From contig DLZV01000043.1 in the NCBI GenBank assembly GCA_003447235.1, positions 47,916 through 110,692 of the forward strand: DNA of 62,777 bases, read 5' to 3'. Shown in pieces: positions 5,782-15,140 of the stretch. Origin of the DNA: Prevotella sp. (lineage in GTDB: Bacteria > Bacteroidota > Bacteroidia > Bacteroidales > Bacteroidaceae). The translations under genes and the position numbers were made by a program. The notes beneath the pieces were generated by a model. It was not told the origin of the DNA, did not search any database, and worked only from the letters and a program-made list of their open reading frames with translations. Positions within the stretch are counted from its first letter, which is position 1. Each line of letters starts with the position of its first letter.

Positions 5782-7953
5782 ATGAGTAAACTGAACGAAG
5801 CAAAGGTAATACCGCGCTACATGCTGGTGTCGGTATTGATGACGCTGGTGTCATGTTGTGTGTTGGGAAAAGCCTTCTACATCATGACAGCAGAAAAGGA
5901 CTACTGGGCCGAGGCGGCCAAGCAATCGGCTCGCGACAGCGTGAAGCTGGAGGCCACGAGAGGCAACATACTGAGTTGCGACGGGCGGCTGATGGCCACC
6001 ACGATGCCGCAATACAAGATATTCATGGACTTCGAGACGCTGCGGTCCAACCCTACGGACACGGCGTTTGCCGATAGCCTCGACGCCATCTGCCAGGGGC
6101 TCAACGAGATCTTCCCCGAGAAGCCGGCAGAGGAGTTCAAGGCCGAACTGAAAAAGGGATATGCCAAGCGGAGCCGCGTATGGCCGGTGTGGAAGAAGCG
6201 CGTCGATTACGACACGTGGATGGAGGTCTCGCAGCTGCCCGTCTTCCGCAGGGGCGCAAACAAAAGCGGAATCCACGCCGACAAGTTCACCTACCGGCAG
6301 CATCCGTTTGGGTCGCTGGCAGGACGCACCATCGGCGACCTCTACAAGGAGCAGTATGGCGGACGCGTGCCGCGATGTGGGCTCGAAATGGCCTTCGACT
6401 CCGTGCTGCGAGGCAAGGAGGGCATTGGCCACAGCATGATGGTGCGCAGCAAGTTTCTGACCATCACCGACGTGCCGCCTGAGAACGGATCGGACGTAGT
6501 GACCACGATCGACGTCAACATGCAGGACCTGGCGGAGCGGTCCGTCGTGGACGAGCTGAAACTGATCGGCGGGAAGGTCGGCGTGGCGATCGTCATGGAG
6601 GTGGCCACGGGAGACATCAAGGCCATGGTCAACATGCAGCACTGCGACGACGGAGAGTACAGGGAGATCGCCAACCATGCGGTGAGCGACCTGCTGGAGC
6701 CGGGATCGGTATTCAAGACGGCCTCCATCATGGCGGCCCTCGACGACGGCTATGTCGATACGACCTACATGGTCGAGACGGGAGGCGGCGTGTGGAACAT
6801 GTACGGACGCGACATGAAGGACCACAACTGGTCGAGAGGCGGCTACGGCACGCTGATGCTGCCCTGGACGCTGAAGTATAGTTCCAACATCGGCGTGAGC
6901 CGCATCATCGACAAGTTCTACCACGACCAGCCGGAGAAGTTCGTGCAGAAGATCCACAGTTTCGGACTGGCCACAGACTATAAGGTCCCGATTCCGGGCT
7001 ACGTGCCAGGCGTCATCCGCATGCCGAAGAAGAACAAGAGGGGACAGTACACCAACTGGAGCAAGACGGCCCTGCCCTGGATGAGCATCGGCTACGAGAC
7101 GCAGATTCCGCCGCTGCAGACGGTCACGTTCTACAACGCCATTGCCAACGGCGGAAAACTGGTGCGCCCGCGCCTGGTCAAGGCGATCATGCGCGATGGC
7201 GAGGTGGTACAGGAGTTCCCGGTGCAGGTGGTCAAGGAGCAGATCGCCAAGCCTCAGACTATCGAGTGGATACAGCGCATCCTGCGCGAGGTGGTCAGCG
7301 AGGGACTGGGAAAAAAGGCTGGCAGCGACAAGTTTGAGGTGGCGGGAAAGACCGGCACGGCACAGATGTCGAAGGGAGCCCTGGGATACAAGGCGGGCGG
7401 CACCAACTACCTGCTGTCCTTCGCGGGCTACTTCCCAGCCGACAACCCACGCTACTCCTGCATCGTCTGCATACAGAAGGAAGGACTGCCCGCCTCGGGT
7501 GGCGGCATGAGTGGTGTGGTATTCCACAACATTGCCGAGGGCATCATGTCGCAGATCCTGAAGGTGAGCATGGAGGACGCGCGCGACTCGTCGTCGGTGC
7601 TGCTGCCGCGGGTGAAGGAGGGAGACCTCCACGCAGCCGACTTCGTGCTCCACGACCTGGGCTTCGACCTCATCAACGGATGGAAGGGATACTTCAAGTG
7701 TGGCGATCCGGTCTGGGGAGCCGTCGATGACAGTACCACCCGCAACCGGCTCACGCTGGTGAAGGGATCCGTCGTGGGACAGGCCTACGTGCCCGACGTC
7801 TGCGGCATGGGCGCGCGAGACGCGGTCTATCTCATGGAGAGCCGCGGCATCAAGGCGCGAATCAACGGACGCGGCGTGGTCGTCAGCCAGAGCCTGGCAC
7901 CAGGCACACGCATCAGAAGCGGCATGAGCTGCAACCTGGCGCTGCAGGCGTAG
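5782..7953 (+). CDS. ftsI: Septal penicillin-binding protein (class B PBP) with C-terminal PASTA domain
   Basis: Transpeptidase that cross-links peptidoglycan at the division site, partner of FtsW. The 723-residue protein has a membrane anchor at about 12-35, a PBP dimer domain starting at TRGNILSCDGRLMATT (59-74), and a transpeptidase domain with all three active-site motifs: S309-V-F-K312 with nucleophile Ser309, S367-S-N369 and K523-T-G525. A single PASTA domain starts near 666 (YVPDVCGMGARDAVYLMESR) and runs to the end. It follows ftsL by 68 bp. The terminal PASTA repeat is usual for Bacteroidota FtsI. Confidence 0.95.
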   Translation: MSKLNEAKVIPRYMLVSVLMTLVSCCVLGKAFYIMTAEKDYWAEAAKQSARDSVKLEATRGNILSCDGRLMATTMPQYKIFMDFETLRSNPTDTAFADSLDAICQGLNEIFPEKPAEEFKAELKKGYAKRSRVWPVWKKRVDYDTWMEVSQLPVFRRGANKSGIHADKFTYRQHPFGSLAGRTIGDLYKEQYGGRVPRCGLEMAFDSVLRGKEGIGHSMMVRSKFLTITDVPPENGSDVVTTIDVNMQDLAERSVVDELKLIGGKVGVAIVMEVATGDIKAMVNMQHCDDGEYREIANHAVSDLLEPGSVFKTASIMAALDDGYVDTTYMVETGGGVWNMYGRDMKDHNWSRGGYGTLMLPWTLKYSSNIGVSRIIDKFYHDQPEKFVQKIHSFGLATDYKVPIPGYVPGVIRMPKKNKRGQYTNWSKTALPWMSIGYETQIPPLQTVTFYNAIANGGKLVRPRLVKAIMRDGEVVQEFPVQVVKEQIAKPQTIEWIQRILREVVSEGLGKKAGSDKFEVAGKTGTAQMSKGALGYKAGGTNYLLSFAGYFPADNPRYSCIVCIQKEGLPASGGGMSGVVFHNIAEGIMSQILKVSMEDARDSSSVLLPRVKEGDLHAADFVLHDLGFDLINGWKGYFKCGDPVWGAVDDSTTRNRLTLVKGSVVGQAYVPDVCGMGARDAVYLMESRGIKARINGRGVVVSQSLAPGTRIRSGMSCNLALQA

Positions 7954-8030
7954 CCGCCCCAAGAGAGGCGCTGGGCAAAGGAGCGAGCGAAAGCACCCAT
8001 CCGTCGGGAGGACCGCAAGGCCCTGTCGGC

Positions 8031-8105
8031 GTGATGGGACTACCCATATAGGAACGTGATGGGGAATCCATGATATAAACGTGATGGACTACTCATATAT
8101 ATAAT
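8031..8105 (+). repeat. Three 25-bp tandem repeats between ftsI and murE
   Basis: Units 8031-8055, 8056-8080 and 8081-8105 all start with GTGATGG and share the later ACTAC..CATATA and AAC parts; the period is exactly 25 bp. They occupy the centre of the 178-bp ftsI-murE gap and end just before AAGGAG (8106-8111). 25 is not a multiple of three, and no ORF uses them. The last unit is AT-rich. Confidence 0.85.
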
Positions 8106-8131
8106 AAGGAGAAAACAAGAGACACAAAGAT

Positions 8132-9589
8132 ATGAAAGCATTAAGCGAACTGCTCAAGGCAGTGAAACCTCTCACGGTGGAGGGGAGCTGCGATGTCGAG
8201 ATTGCGGGAGTGGAAATCGACTCACGCAAGGTGAAGCAAGGCGACCTCTTCGTGGCCATGAAGGGCACGCAGGTCGATGGCCACCGTTTCATAGGCAAGG
8301 CGATTGGCCAGGGCGCCGTGGCGGTCCTCTGCGAGGACATGCCGCAGGAGAAGGCCGAGGGCGTGACCTACATACAGGTGGCCTCGACGGAAGAGGCCGT
8401 AGGACCCGTGGCGACCCACTTCTTCGGAGATCCGTCGAGGAAGCTGAATCTGGTCGGCGTGACGGGCACCAATGGCAAGACAACCATTGCCACACTGCTC
8501 TACAATCTTTTCCGCAAGCTCGGCCACAAGGTGGGACTGCTCTCGACGGTATGCAACTACATCGACGGGGAGGCCGTCCCGGCAGACCATACCACGCCGG
8601 ACCCCATCGCCCTCAACGAGCTACTGGCGCGCATGGTCAGCGCAGGATGTACGTATTGCTTCATGGAGTGCTCCTCCCACGCCATCCATCAGCACAGAAT
8701 CGGCGGACTCCACTTTGCGGGCGGACTCTTCACCAACCTCACGCGAGACCACCTGGACTATCACAAGACGTTCGAAAACTACCGCAACGCCAAGAAGATG
8801 TTCTTCGACATGCTGCCGAAGACGGCCTTCGCCGTCACCAACGCTGACGACAAGAACGGACTCTTCATGGTGCAAAACTGCAAGGCGAGCGTCAAGACCT
8901 ACTCCATCCAGCGCGTGGCCGACTACAGGGCGCGCATCCTGGAGTGCCACTTCGAGGGAATGTACCTCGAGATCGACGGCAAGGAGGTCGGCGTGCAGTT
9001 TATCGGACGCTTCAACGTGAGCAACCTGCTCGCGGTCTATGCCGCGGCGGTACTGCTGGGCGAAGACGCACAGGCCGTGCTCGTGGCCATGAGCACGCTG
9101 GGCAGTGTCAGCGGACGCCTGGAGCCGATCCGGTCGCCGGAGGGATTCACCGCCATCGTCGATTACGCCCACACCCCGGACGCCATCGCCAACGTGCTCT
9201 CGGCCATCCACGAGGTGCTCAACGGCAAGGGAAAGGTCATCACCGTCTGTGGAGCCGGAGGCAACCGCGACCACGGCAAGCGACCGCTCATGGCGCAAGA
9301 GGCCGTCAGACAGAGCGACAAGGTGATCCTCACGAGCGACAACCCGCGCAACGAGGACCCACAGGCCATCATCGACGATATGCTGGCAGGACTCGACGCG
9401 CAGCAGCGACGCAAGGTGATCACCATCACCGACCGGCGCGAGGCGATACGCACGGCTTGCATGATGGCCGAGAAGGGCGACGTCGTGCTCGTGGCGGGTA
9501 AGGGCCACGAGACCTACCAAGAGATCAATGGCGTGAAGCACCACTTCGACGACCACGAGGTGCTGCGCGACATTTTCAACGTAAAGTAA
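8132..9589 (+). CDS. murE: UDP-MurNAc-L-Ala-D-Glu:meso-diaminopimelate ligase
   Basis: Adds the third residue to the peptidoglycan stem peptide. The 485-residue protein has the Mur ligase ATP site GVTGTNGKTT at 109-118, a central domain with HTTPDPI, and the C-terminal DNPRNEDP at 403-410. DNPR in this place selects meso-diaminopimelate over lysine, so the organism should have mDAP-type peptidoglycan. It is separated from ftsI by a 178-bp gap holding a 25-bp repeat array and sits 12 bp before mraY. Confidence 0.97.
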   Translation: MKALSELLKAVKPLTVEGSCDVEIAGVEIDSRKVKQGDLFVAMKGTQVDGHRFIGKAIGQGAVAVLCEDMPQEKAEGVTYIQVASTEEAVGPVATHFFGDPSRKLNLVGVTGTNGKTTIATLLYNLFRKLGHKVGLLSTVCNYIDGEAVPADHTTPDPIALNELLARMVSAGCTYCFMECSSHAIHQHRIGGLHFAGGLFTNLTRDHLDYHKTFENYRNAKKMFFDMLPKTAFAVTNADDKNGLFMVQNCKASVKTYSIQRVADYRARILECHFEGMYLEIDGKEVGVQFIGRFNVSNLLAVYAAAVLLGEDAQAVLVAMSTLGSVSGRLEPIRSPEGFTAIVDYAHTPDAIANVLSAIHEVLNGKGKVITVCGAGGNRDHGKRPLMAQEAVRQSDKVILTSDNPRNEDPQAIIDDMLAGLDAQQRRKVITITDRREAIRTACMMAEKGDVVLVAGKGHETYQEINGVKHHFDDHEVLRDIFNVK

Positions 9590-9601
9590 AGCAAAGACAG
9601 T

Positions 9602-10873
9602 ATGTTATACTACATCTTCAGATGGCTCGACCAGTTTGGCGTCAGCGGATCACACCTATGGAGCTACATCTCCTTCCGTTCGATCCTCGCCCTTGTCCTG
9701 GCCCTCGTCATCTCCGCCTGGTTTGGCGAAAAGTTTATCAAGTACCTCAAGCGAAAGCAGATCACGGAGACGGCACGCGACGAGAAGATCGACCCATTTG
9801 GCGTCAACAAGGTCGGTGTGCCCTCGATGGGTGGCATCATCATCATCGTCGCCCTGCTCATCCCCGTCATTCTCCTGGGCCGACTGCGCAACATCTATCT
9901 CATCCTGATGATCGTCACGACGGTATGGCTCGGATTCCTCGGTGGCATGGACGACTTCATCAAGATCTTCCGCCACAACAAGGAGGGACTGAAGGGCAAG
10001 TACAAGATCGTAGGACAGGTCTCCATCGGCCTCATCGTGGGACTGGTGCTATGGGCCTCGCCCGACGTGAAGTCGAACCTGAACATGGAGCTTGGGCAGA
10101 AAAACGGACAGGAAATCGTCGTCAAGCACAGCGAGAAGGCGGAGAAAACGCTCAAGACAACCATCCCCTTCGTCAAGAACCACAACCTCGACTACTCCAA
10201 GGTGATGGGCTTCTGCGGCGAGCATAGCGTGGCGGCGGGCTGGATACTCTTCGTCATCATGACGATCTTTGTCGTGACGGCGGTCTCCAACGGCGCCAAC
10301 CTCAACGACGGCATGGACGGAATGTGTGCGGGCAACTCGGCCATCATAGGCGTGGCACTCGGCATCCTGGCCTACGTGAGCAGCCACATCCAGTATGCCG
10401 CCTACCTCAACATCATGTACATACCAGGGTCGGAGGAACTGGTGGTGTTCTTCTGCGCCTTTATCGGCGCACTGATCGGATTTCTGTGGTACAACGCCTA
10501 TCCCGCCCAGGTCTTCATGGGCGACACGGGAAGCCTCACCATCGGCGGAATCATCGCCGTGGGCGCCATCATCATCCACAAGGAGCTGCTGCTGCCCATC
10601 CTCTGTGGCATCTTCTTCGTCGAGAGCCTGAGCGTCATCCTGCAGGTGTGGTACTACAAGATTGGCAAGCGCCGCGGCGTGAAGCAGCGCATCTTCAAGC
10701 GCACGCCAATCCATGACAACTTCCGGACGCAAGACTCGCAACTGGACCCCGACTGCAAATATCTCATCCGCGTGCCGCATGGTGCGAAGCACGAGGCCAA
10801 GATCACCATCCGCTTCTGGATCATCACGATCCTGCTGGTGGCGCTGGCGATCATCACATTGAAAATCAGATAA
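9602..10873 (+). CDS. mraY: Phospho-MurNAc-pentapeptide translocase
   Basis: Integral membrane enzyme that moves phospho-MurNAc-pentapeptide onto undecaprenyl phosphate to make lipid I. The 423-residue protein has about ten transmembrane helices and the family blocks GVPSMGGI, LGGMDDFIKIF, NGANLNDGMDGMC and MGDTGSLTIGG. It is about 60 residues longer than the E. coli enzyme, mainly through a hydrophilic insert (about 155-205, NMELGQKNGQEIV...) typical of Bacteroidota. The loop that is PIHHHFE in proteobacterial MraY reads TPIHDNFR here, keeping only the first histidine. Confidence 0.96.
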   Translation: MLYYIFRWLDQFGVSGSHLWSYISFRSILALVLALVISAWFGEKFIKYLKRKQITETARDEKIDPFGVNKVGVPSMGGIIIIVALLIPVILLGRLRNIYLILMIVTTVWLGFLGGMDDFIKIFRHNKEGLKGKYKIVGQVSIGLIVGLVLWASPDVKSNLNMELGQKNGQEIVVKHSEKAEKTLKTTIPFVKNHNLDYSKVMGFCGEHSVAAGWILFVIMTIFVVTAVSNGANLNDGMDGMCAGNSAIIGVALGILAYVSSHIQYAAYLNIMYIPGSEELVVFFCAFIGALIGFLWYNAYPAQVFMGDTGSLTIGGIIAVGAIIIHKELLLPILCGIFFVESLSVILQVWYYKIGKRRGVKQRIFKRTPIHDNFRTQDSQLDPDCKYLIRVPHGAKHEAKITIRFWIITILLVALAIITLKIR

Positions 10874-10983
10874 GAAACGAAGAGCGGGAGGCTGACACGC
10901 AGGCCAACGGACGACGGCCCCTGGGCCGACAAGACGGACGCGGAAAAGTCTCCCACCCCGATAAAATCAAGCGCAAAAGAAAG

Positions 10984-12315
10984 ATGAAAAGAATCGTAGT
11001 TCTTGGAGCCGGCGAGAGCGGCGCAGGTGCTGCCGTGCTGGCCAAGAAGCAAGGCTTCGACGTGTTTGTCTCCGACACATCGAAGGTGAAGGACCAATAC
11101 AAGAAGCTGCTCGACGACCACGGCATCGAATGGGAGGAGGGCCACCACACGGAGGAGAAGGTGCTCTCGGCAGACGAGGTCATCAAGAGCCCGGGCATCC
11201 CCGACAGCGTCCCGATGATACAGCGCCTCATCCAGCAGGGCACGCCCATCATCAGCGAGATAGAGTTTGCTGGACGCTACACCCACAGCAAGATGGTCTG
11301 CATCACGGGAAGCAACGGCAAGACCACCACGACAAGCCTCATCTACCACATCTTCAAGGATGCGGGCTACGACGTGGGACTGGCCGGCAACATCGGAAGG
11401 AGCCTGGCGCTGCAGGTGGCAGAGGATCCGCACGAATATTATGTCATCGAGCTCAGCTCTTTCCAGCTGGACAACATGTACGAGTTTCGTGCCAACATCG
11501 CCATCCTGCTCAATATCACGCCGGACCATCTCGACCGCTACGACTTCAAGTTTGAGAACTATGCCGCGGCAAAGATGCGCATCATCCAGAACCAGACGCA
11601 GGAGGACAGTTTCATCTACTGGAACGACGACCCGGTGATCAAGAAGGAACTGGAGAAGTATGACATCAAGGCCGTGCAGTATCCGTTCTCCGAACTCAAG
11701 GAGACGGGATCCATAGGCTACATCGAAGAGGGACAGTACGTCATCGAGAAGCCTACGCCTTTCAATATGGAGCAGGAGGAACTCTCGCTCACGGGCAAGC
11801 ATAACATCTACAACTCGCTCGCCGCGGGCATCGCGTCCAACATCTCCGGCATCCGCAAGGAGAGCATCCGCAAGAGCCTGAGCGACTTCCCGGGCGTGGA
11901 ACACCGACTGGAGAAGGTCTGCAAGGTGGGTGGCGTGCAGTATGTCAACGACTCCAAGGCCACCAATGTCGATGCTTGCTGGTACGCGCTGGAGAGCATG
12001 CGCACGCCGACAGTGCTCATCGTCGGCGGCAAGGACAAGGGCAATGACTATGGGCCCATCAAGGAGCTCGTCAAGGAGAAGTGTCGCGCCATCGTCTATC
12101 TCGGCGCAGACAACGCCAAGCTCCACGCCAACTTCGACGAACTGGGAATCCCCGTGCGGGACACCCACTCGATGAAGGACTGTGTGGCTGCCTGCCACGA
12201 ACTGGCAAAGCCGGGCGACACGGTGCTGCTCAGCCCCTGCTGTGCCAGCTTCGACCTCTTCAAGAACATGGAGGACCGTGGAGAACAGTTTAAGCAACTG
12301 GTAAGATCGCTCTGA
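10984..12315 (+). CDS. murD: UDP-MurNAc-L-alanine:D-glutamate ligase
   Basis: Adds D-glutamate to UDP-MurNAc-L-Ala in the cytoplasm. The 443-residue protein starts with a Rossmann segment (VVLGAGESGAGAAVLA, 5-20), has the Mur ligase P-loop CITGSNGKTTTT at 106-117, and continues with ELSSFQL and NITPDHLDRYDF of the central domain and YVNDSKATNVDACWYAL of the C-terminal domain. It lies 110 bp after mraY in the dcw order and is of normal length. Confidence 0.97.
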   Translation: MKRIVVLGAGESGAGAAVLAKKQGFDVFVSDTSKVKDQYKKLLDDHGIEWEEGHHTEEKVLSADEVIKSPGIPDSVPMIQRLIQQGTPIISEIEFAGRYTHSKMVCITGSNGKTTTTSLIYHIFKDAGYDVGLAGNIGRSLALQVAEDPHEYYVIELSSFQLDNMYEFRANIAILLNITPDHLDRYDFKFENYAAAKMRIIQNQTQEDSFIYWNDDPVIKKELEKYDIKAVQYPFSELKETGSIGYIEEGQYVIEKPTPFNMEQEELSLTGKHNIYNSLAAGIASNISGIRKESIRKSLSDFPGVEHRLEKVCKVGGVQYVNDSKATNVDACWYALESMRTPTVLIVGGKDKGNDYGPIKELVKEKCRAIVYLGADNAKLHANFDELGIPVRDTHSMKDCVAACHELAKPGDTVLLSPCCASFDLFKNMEDRGEQFKQLVRSL

Positions 12316-12388
12316 CACGGACTGAAAACATCACTTTCCACATGAGGTCATAACGCCACACCGTCGCAGTCTCACTCCGACACCGACT

Positions 12389-12419
12389 CCCCATCGGCAC
12401 ATCCATTGTGCCGATGGGG
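12389..12419 (+). other. Perfect 13-bp stem-loop in the murD-ftsW gap
   Basis: CCCCATCGGCACA (12389-12401) and TGTGCCGATGGGG (12407-12419) enclose a 5-nt loop. There is no U run after it and the operon continues 175 bp later with ftsW, so it is more likely an mRNA processing or stability element, or a partial terminator, than a full stop. The rest of the 279-bp gap shows no gene. Confidence 0.75.
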
Positions 12420-12594
12420 GCGGCGAAGGAGCCTCTATCATACCAATCACAAACCGTAGAAACAAAACAAGACAGGGCGGACGGGCAAGGAACGAGAGAA
12501 AAAGGGGAGGGAAAGACTGAACAACAACTATTCTGCGAATCTTCAAAAAAACACTCGATCCACTCGCATCCGCCTCAAAAACAGAAAGAAAGAA

Positions 12595-13860
12595 ATGAAA
12601 GGAAAGTCATTGACGAACATTTTCAAGGGAGACAAAGTCATCTGGATGATCTTCTTCTTCCTCTGTATGATTAGCATCATTGAGGTCTATTCGGCATCCA
12701 GCTCGCTGACGCTCAAAAAGGGCTACTACTGGGCGCCTATCATGGACCACGCCAAGAAGATCATACTGGGAGTGGTAGCACTCGTCTGTGTGCTCAACGT
12801 GGAGTGTAAGTACTTCAAGATGGCCACGCCCTTCGCCCTCGGCGGATCCATCATCATGATCCTCTGGGTGCTCGTGGGCGGCGAGACCATCAACGGAGCC
12901 AATCGATGGCTCACCTTCTTTGGCATCCAGTTTCAGCCCTCAGAACTGGCGAAGGGAGCATTGGTGCTCGCCACGGCACAGATATTGAGTGCGATGCAGA
13001 CCGACAAGGGAGCGGACCGAAAGGCGTTTCGCTATATCCTCCTGCTCTCGGCTTGGATCATCATCCCCATTGCCATGGAGAATGGATCCACGGCCTTCCT
13101 ACTGGCCATCACCATCTTCGTGATGATGTTTGTCGGACGCGTGCCGCTGGACCAGTTGGGAAAACTCTTCGGCGTCATGGCGGTAATAGCCACCATTGCC
13201 CTGTCGGTCATCATGATATACGGCAAGACCGAACAAGAGCGGGCGAAGGACCCGCGCCACCAGCTGACGGAGCAAATGGCGAAAGCCAAGACAAAGCAGC
13301 CCAAGACCCTGGCGGATCGTTTCGAGGACCGCCTCGACACATGGAAGTCGCGCATCGTGAAGTTTACCAATCCCGAGGACGTCCCGGCCAACAAGGTGAA
13401 CCTGCGAGACAAGGACTCACAGAAGAACTACTCCCACATCGCCATAGCCTCATCGGGCATCGTGGGAAAGGGACCGGGCAATTCGACCGCACGAGACGGA
13501 CTCGCACAGGCATTCTCCGACTTCATCTATGCCATCATCATCGAGGAGCTGGGCATCATAGGGGCAGCGTTCGTCGCCTTGCTCTACGTCTTCCTCCTCT
13601 TCCGAGTCGCCATCATCGCCAACCGATGTGAGAACAACTTCCCCGCATTCCTGGCCATGGGACTGACGCTCATGCTCGTCATACAGGCGCTCTTCAACAT
13701 GCTGGTGGCCGTGGGATTGGCGCCCGTCACGGGACAACCGCTGCCGCTCATCAGCCGAGGGGGTACGTCAACGGTCATCAACTGCATCTACATGGGCATG
13801 ATACTCTCCGTCAGCCGTTCGGCCAAAAAGAAGGCCGCAGGAAGCATCTGGCAGGGGTGA
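12595..13860 (+). CDS. ftsW: Peptidoglycan glycosyltransferase FtsW (SEDS family)
   Basis: Polymerises lipid II into septal glycan strands together with FtsI. The 421-residue protein is polytopic, with about ten transmembrane helices and SEDS features GGETINGANRWL, FQPSELAKGALVL and, near the end, PLPLISRGGTSTVINCIYMG. A large extracytoplasmic loop (about 205-300, charged and rich in Lys/Asp) lies between the helices, as usual in Bacteroidota. It sits between murD and murG, the standard dcw position. Confidence 0.95.
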   Translation: MKGKSLTNIFKGDKVIWMIFFFLCMISIIEVYSASSSLTLKKGYYWAPIMDHAKKIILGVVALVCVLNVECKYFKMATPFALGGSIIMILWVLVGGETINGANRWLTFFGIQFQPSELAKGALVLATAQILSAMQTDKGADRKAFRYILLLSAWIIIPIAMENGSTAFLLAITIFVMMFVGRVPLDQLGKLFGVMAVIATIALSVIMIYGKTEQERAKDPRHQLTEQMAKAKTKQPKTLADRFEDRLDTWKSRIVKFTNPEDVPANKVNLRDKDSQKNYSHIAIASSGIVGKGPGNSTARDGLAQAFSDFIYAIIIEELGIIGAAFVALLYVFLLFRVAIIANRCENNFPAFLAMGLTLMLVIQALFNMLVAVGLAPVTGQPLPLISRGGTSTVINCIYMGMILSVSRSAKKKAAGSIWQG

Positions 13861-13906
13861 AAGAGGAAAAATAAACAGAAAATAGTAGAAAGACATTTTT
13901 TTTGTT

Positions 13907-14008
13907 TATCTTTGCAGAAGATTGGCGGCACTCGGCAATTTGAGAGTAAAACTCTCATTACGCTCGTTTGCACTATCTTTGCAGAAGATTGGCGGCACTC
14001 GGCAATTT
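13907..14008 (+). repeat. 35-bp perfect direct repeat upstream of murG, each copy starting with a -7 box
   Basis: An identical 35-bp block occurs at 13907-13941 and 13974-14008. Each copy begins with TATCTTTG, a match to the Bacteroidota -7 consensus, at 13907-13914 and 13974-13981. The 32 bp between the copies contain a 7-bp inverted repeat with a 3-nt loop, TGAGAGT (13941-13947) with ACTCTCA (13951-13957). No good -33 box is seen at the proper distance. The element is 12 bp before the murG ATG and could be an inserted dispersed repeat that brings two internal promoters. Confidence 0.85.
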
Positions 14009-14020
14009 AAAACGAACACA

Positions 14021-15130
14021 ATGGACAAAGAATTGAGGATAATCATCAGCGGTGGCGGCACGGGAGGCCATATCTTCCCCGCCGTGTCGATAGCCAACGC
14101 GCTGCGGCAGATGCGCCCCGAGGCAAAGATTCTCTTTGTCGGCGCAGAGGGCCGCATGGAGATGCAGCGTGTCCCGGCAGCGGGATACGAGATCAAGGGA
14201 CTTCCCATCAAGGGATTCGACCGCCGGCATCTGCTGAAAAACATCAGCGTGGTGTGGCACTTGCTCAAGAGCCTGCGCATGGCACGCCACATCATCAAGG
14301 ACTTCCGCCCGATGGTGGCAGTAGGCGTGGGTGGCTACGCCAGCGGTGCCACGCTCTACGCGTGCGCGCGAATGGGCATTCCCTGCCTCATACAGGAGCA
14401 AAACTCCTATGCGGGCGTCACCAACAAGCTGCTGGCCAGCCGTGCCAAGAAGATCTGCGTGGCCTACGAGGGGATGGAGCGCTTCTTCCCCGCCGACCGC
14501 ATCATCATGACGGGCAATCCCGTAAGACAGAACATCCTGGAGGCCCAGGGCACACCGCAGGAAGCGCGACGCGCCTTCGGACTCGACGCGGAGAAGAAGA
14601 CCGTGCTGATCGTAGGAGGAAGCCTCGGCGCAAGAACGATGAACCGCAGCGTGCTGGAGCACCTGGATCTGATCAAGGCGCATCCCGATGTGCAGTTTAT
14701 CTGGCAGACGGGCAAATACTATTTCGACAGCATCCAGAAGGAGATGCAGGGAAAAGAACTGCCCAACCTCAAGGTGATGGACTTCGTGAGCGATATGGGA
14801 GCGGCCTATCATGCCGCCGACCTCGTCGTGAGCCGTGCCGGAGCAAGCTCCATCAGCGAGTTTCAGCTCATCGGCAAACCCGTGATCCTCGTTCCGAGCC
14901 CCAATGTGGCGGAGGACCACCAGCGCAAGAATGCCATGGCTCTCGTCCGTCGCGACGCAGCCCTCTACGTGGAGGATGCCGAGGCTCCGGAGAAGCTCCT
15001 GGACCTGACGCTGCAGACTGTGGCCGACGATGCGAAACTGCGCCAGCTGGGTGAGAATGTACACAAGATGGGCCTCAAGGATTCGGCGGAGATCATCGCC
15101 CACGAGGTCCTCAAACTGATTGAACAATAA
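14021..15130 (+). CDS. murG: UDP-GlcNAc:lipid I N-acetylglucosaminyltransferase
   Basis: GT28 enzyme that converts lipid I to lipid II on the inner face of the membrane. From the ATG at 14021 it has 369 residues; the family starts with the glycine loop ISGGGTGGHIFPA at 9-21. Further markers are GVGGYASGATLYACA, IQEQNSYAGVTNKLL and the donor-site block SRAGASSISEFQLIGKPVILVP. The frame is open upstream to 13922, but that part is the translated 35-bp repeat and is not counted. Confidence 0.96.
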   Translation: MDKELRIIISGGGTGGHIFPAVSIANALRQMRPEAKILFVGAEGRMEMQRVPAAGYEIKGLPIKGFDRRHLLKNISVVWHLLKSLRMARHIIKDFRPMVAVGVGGYASGATLYACARMGIPCLIQEQNSYAGVTNKLLASRAKKICVAYEGMERFFPADRIIMTGNPVRQNILEAQGTPQEARRAFGLDAEKKTVLIVGGSLGARTMNRSVLEHLDLIKAHPDVQFIWQTGKYYFDSIQKEMQGKELPNLKVMDFVSDMGAAYHAADLVVSRAGASSISEFQLIGKPVILVPSPNVAEDHQRKNAMALVRRDAALYVEDAEAPEKLLDLTLQTVADDAKLRQLGENVHKMGLKDSAEIIAHEVLKLIEQ

Positions 15131-15140
15131 AGGAGAAATT

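Noticed and set aside
5851..7962. 703-residue minus-strand ORF opposite ftsI
   Set aside because: Shadow of a GC-rich gene; His/Asp/Val-rich sequence without domains, while ftsI has complete active-site motifs.
10654..12318. 554-residue minus-strand ORF opposite murD and the end of mraY
   Set aside because: Antisense shadow across two conserved genes; no motifs.
12408..12674. 88-residue ORF in the murD-ftsW gap
   Set aside because: Low-complexity hydrophilic text that overlaps the ftsW start in another frame; no conserved pattern.
13922..14020. N-terminal extension of murG
   Set aside because: Consists of the translated 35-bp repeat and its spacer; the family N-terminus starts at 14021.
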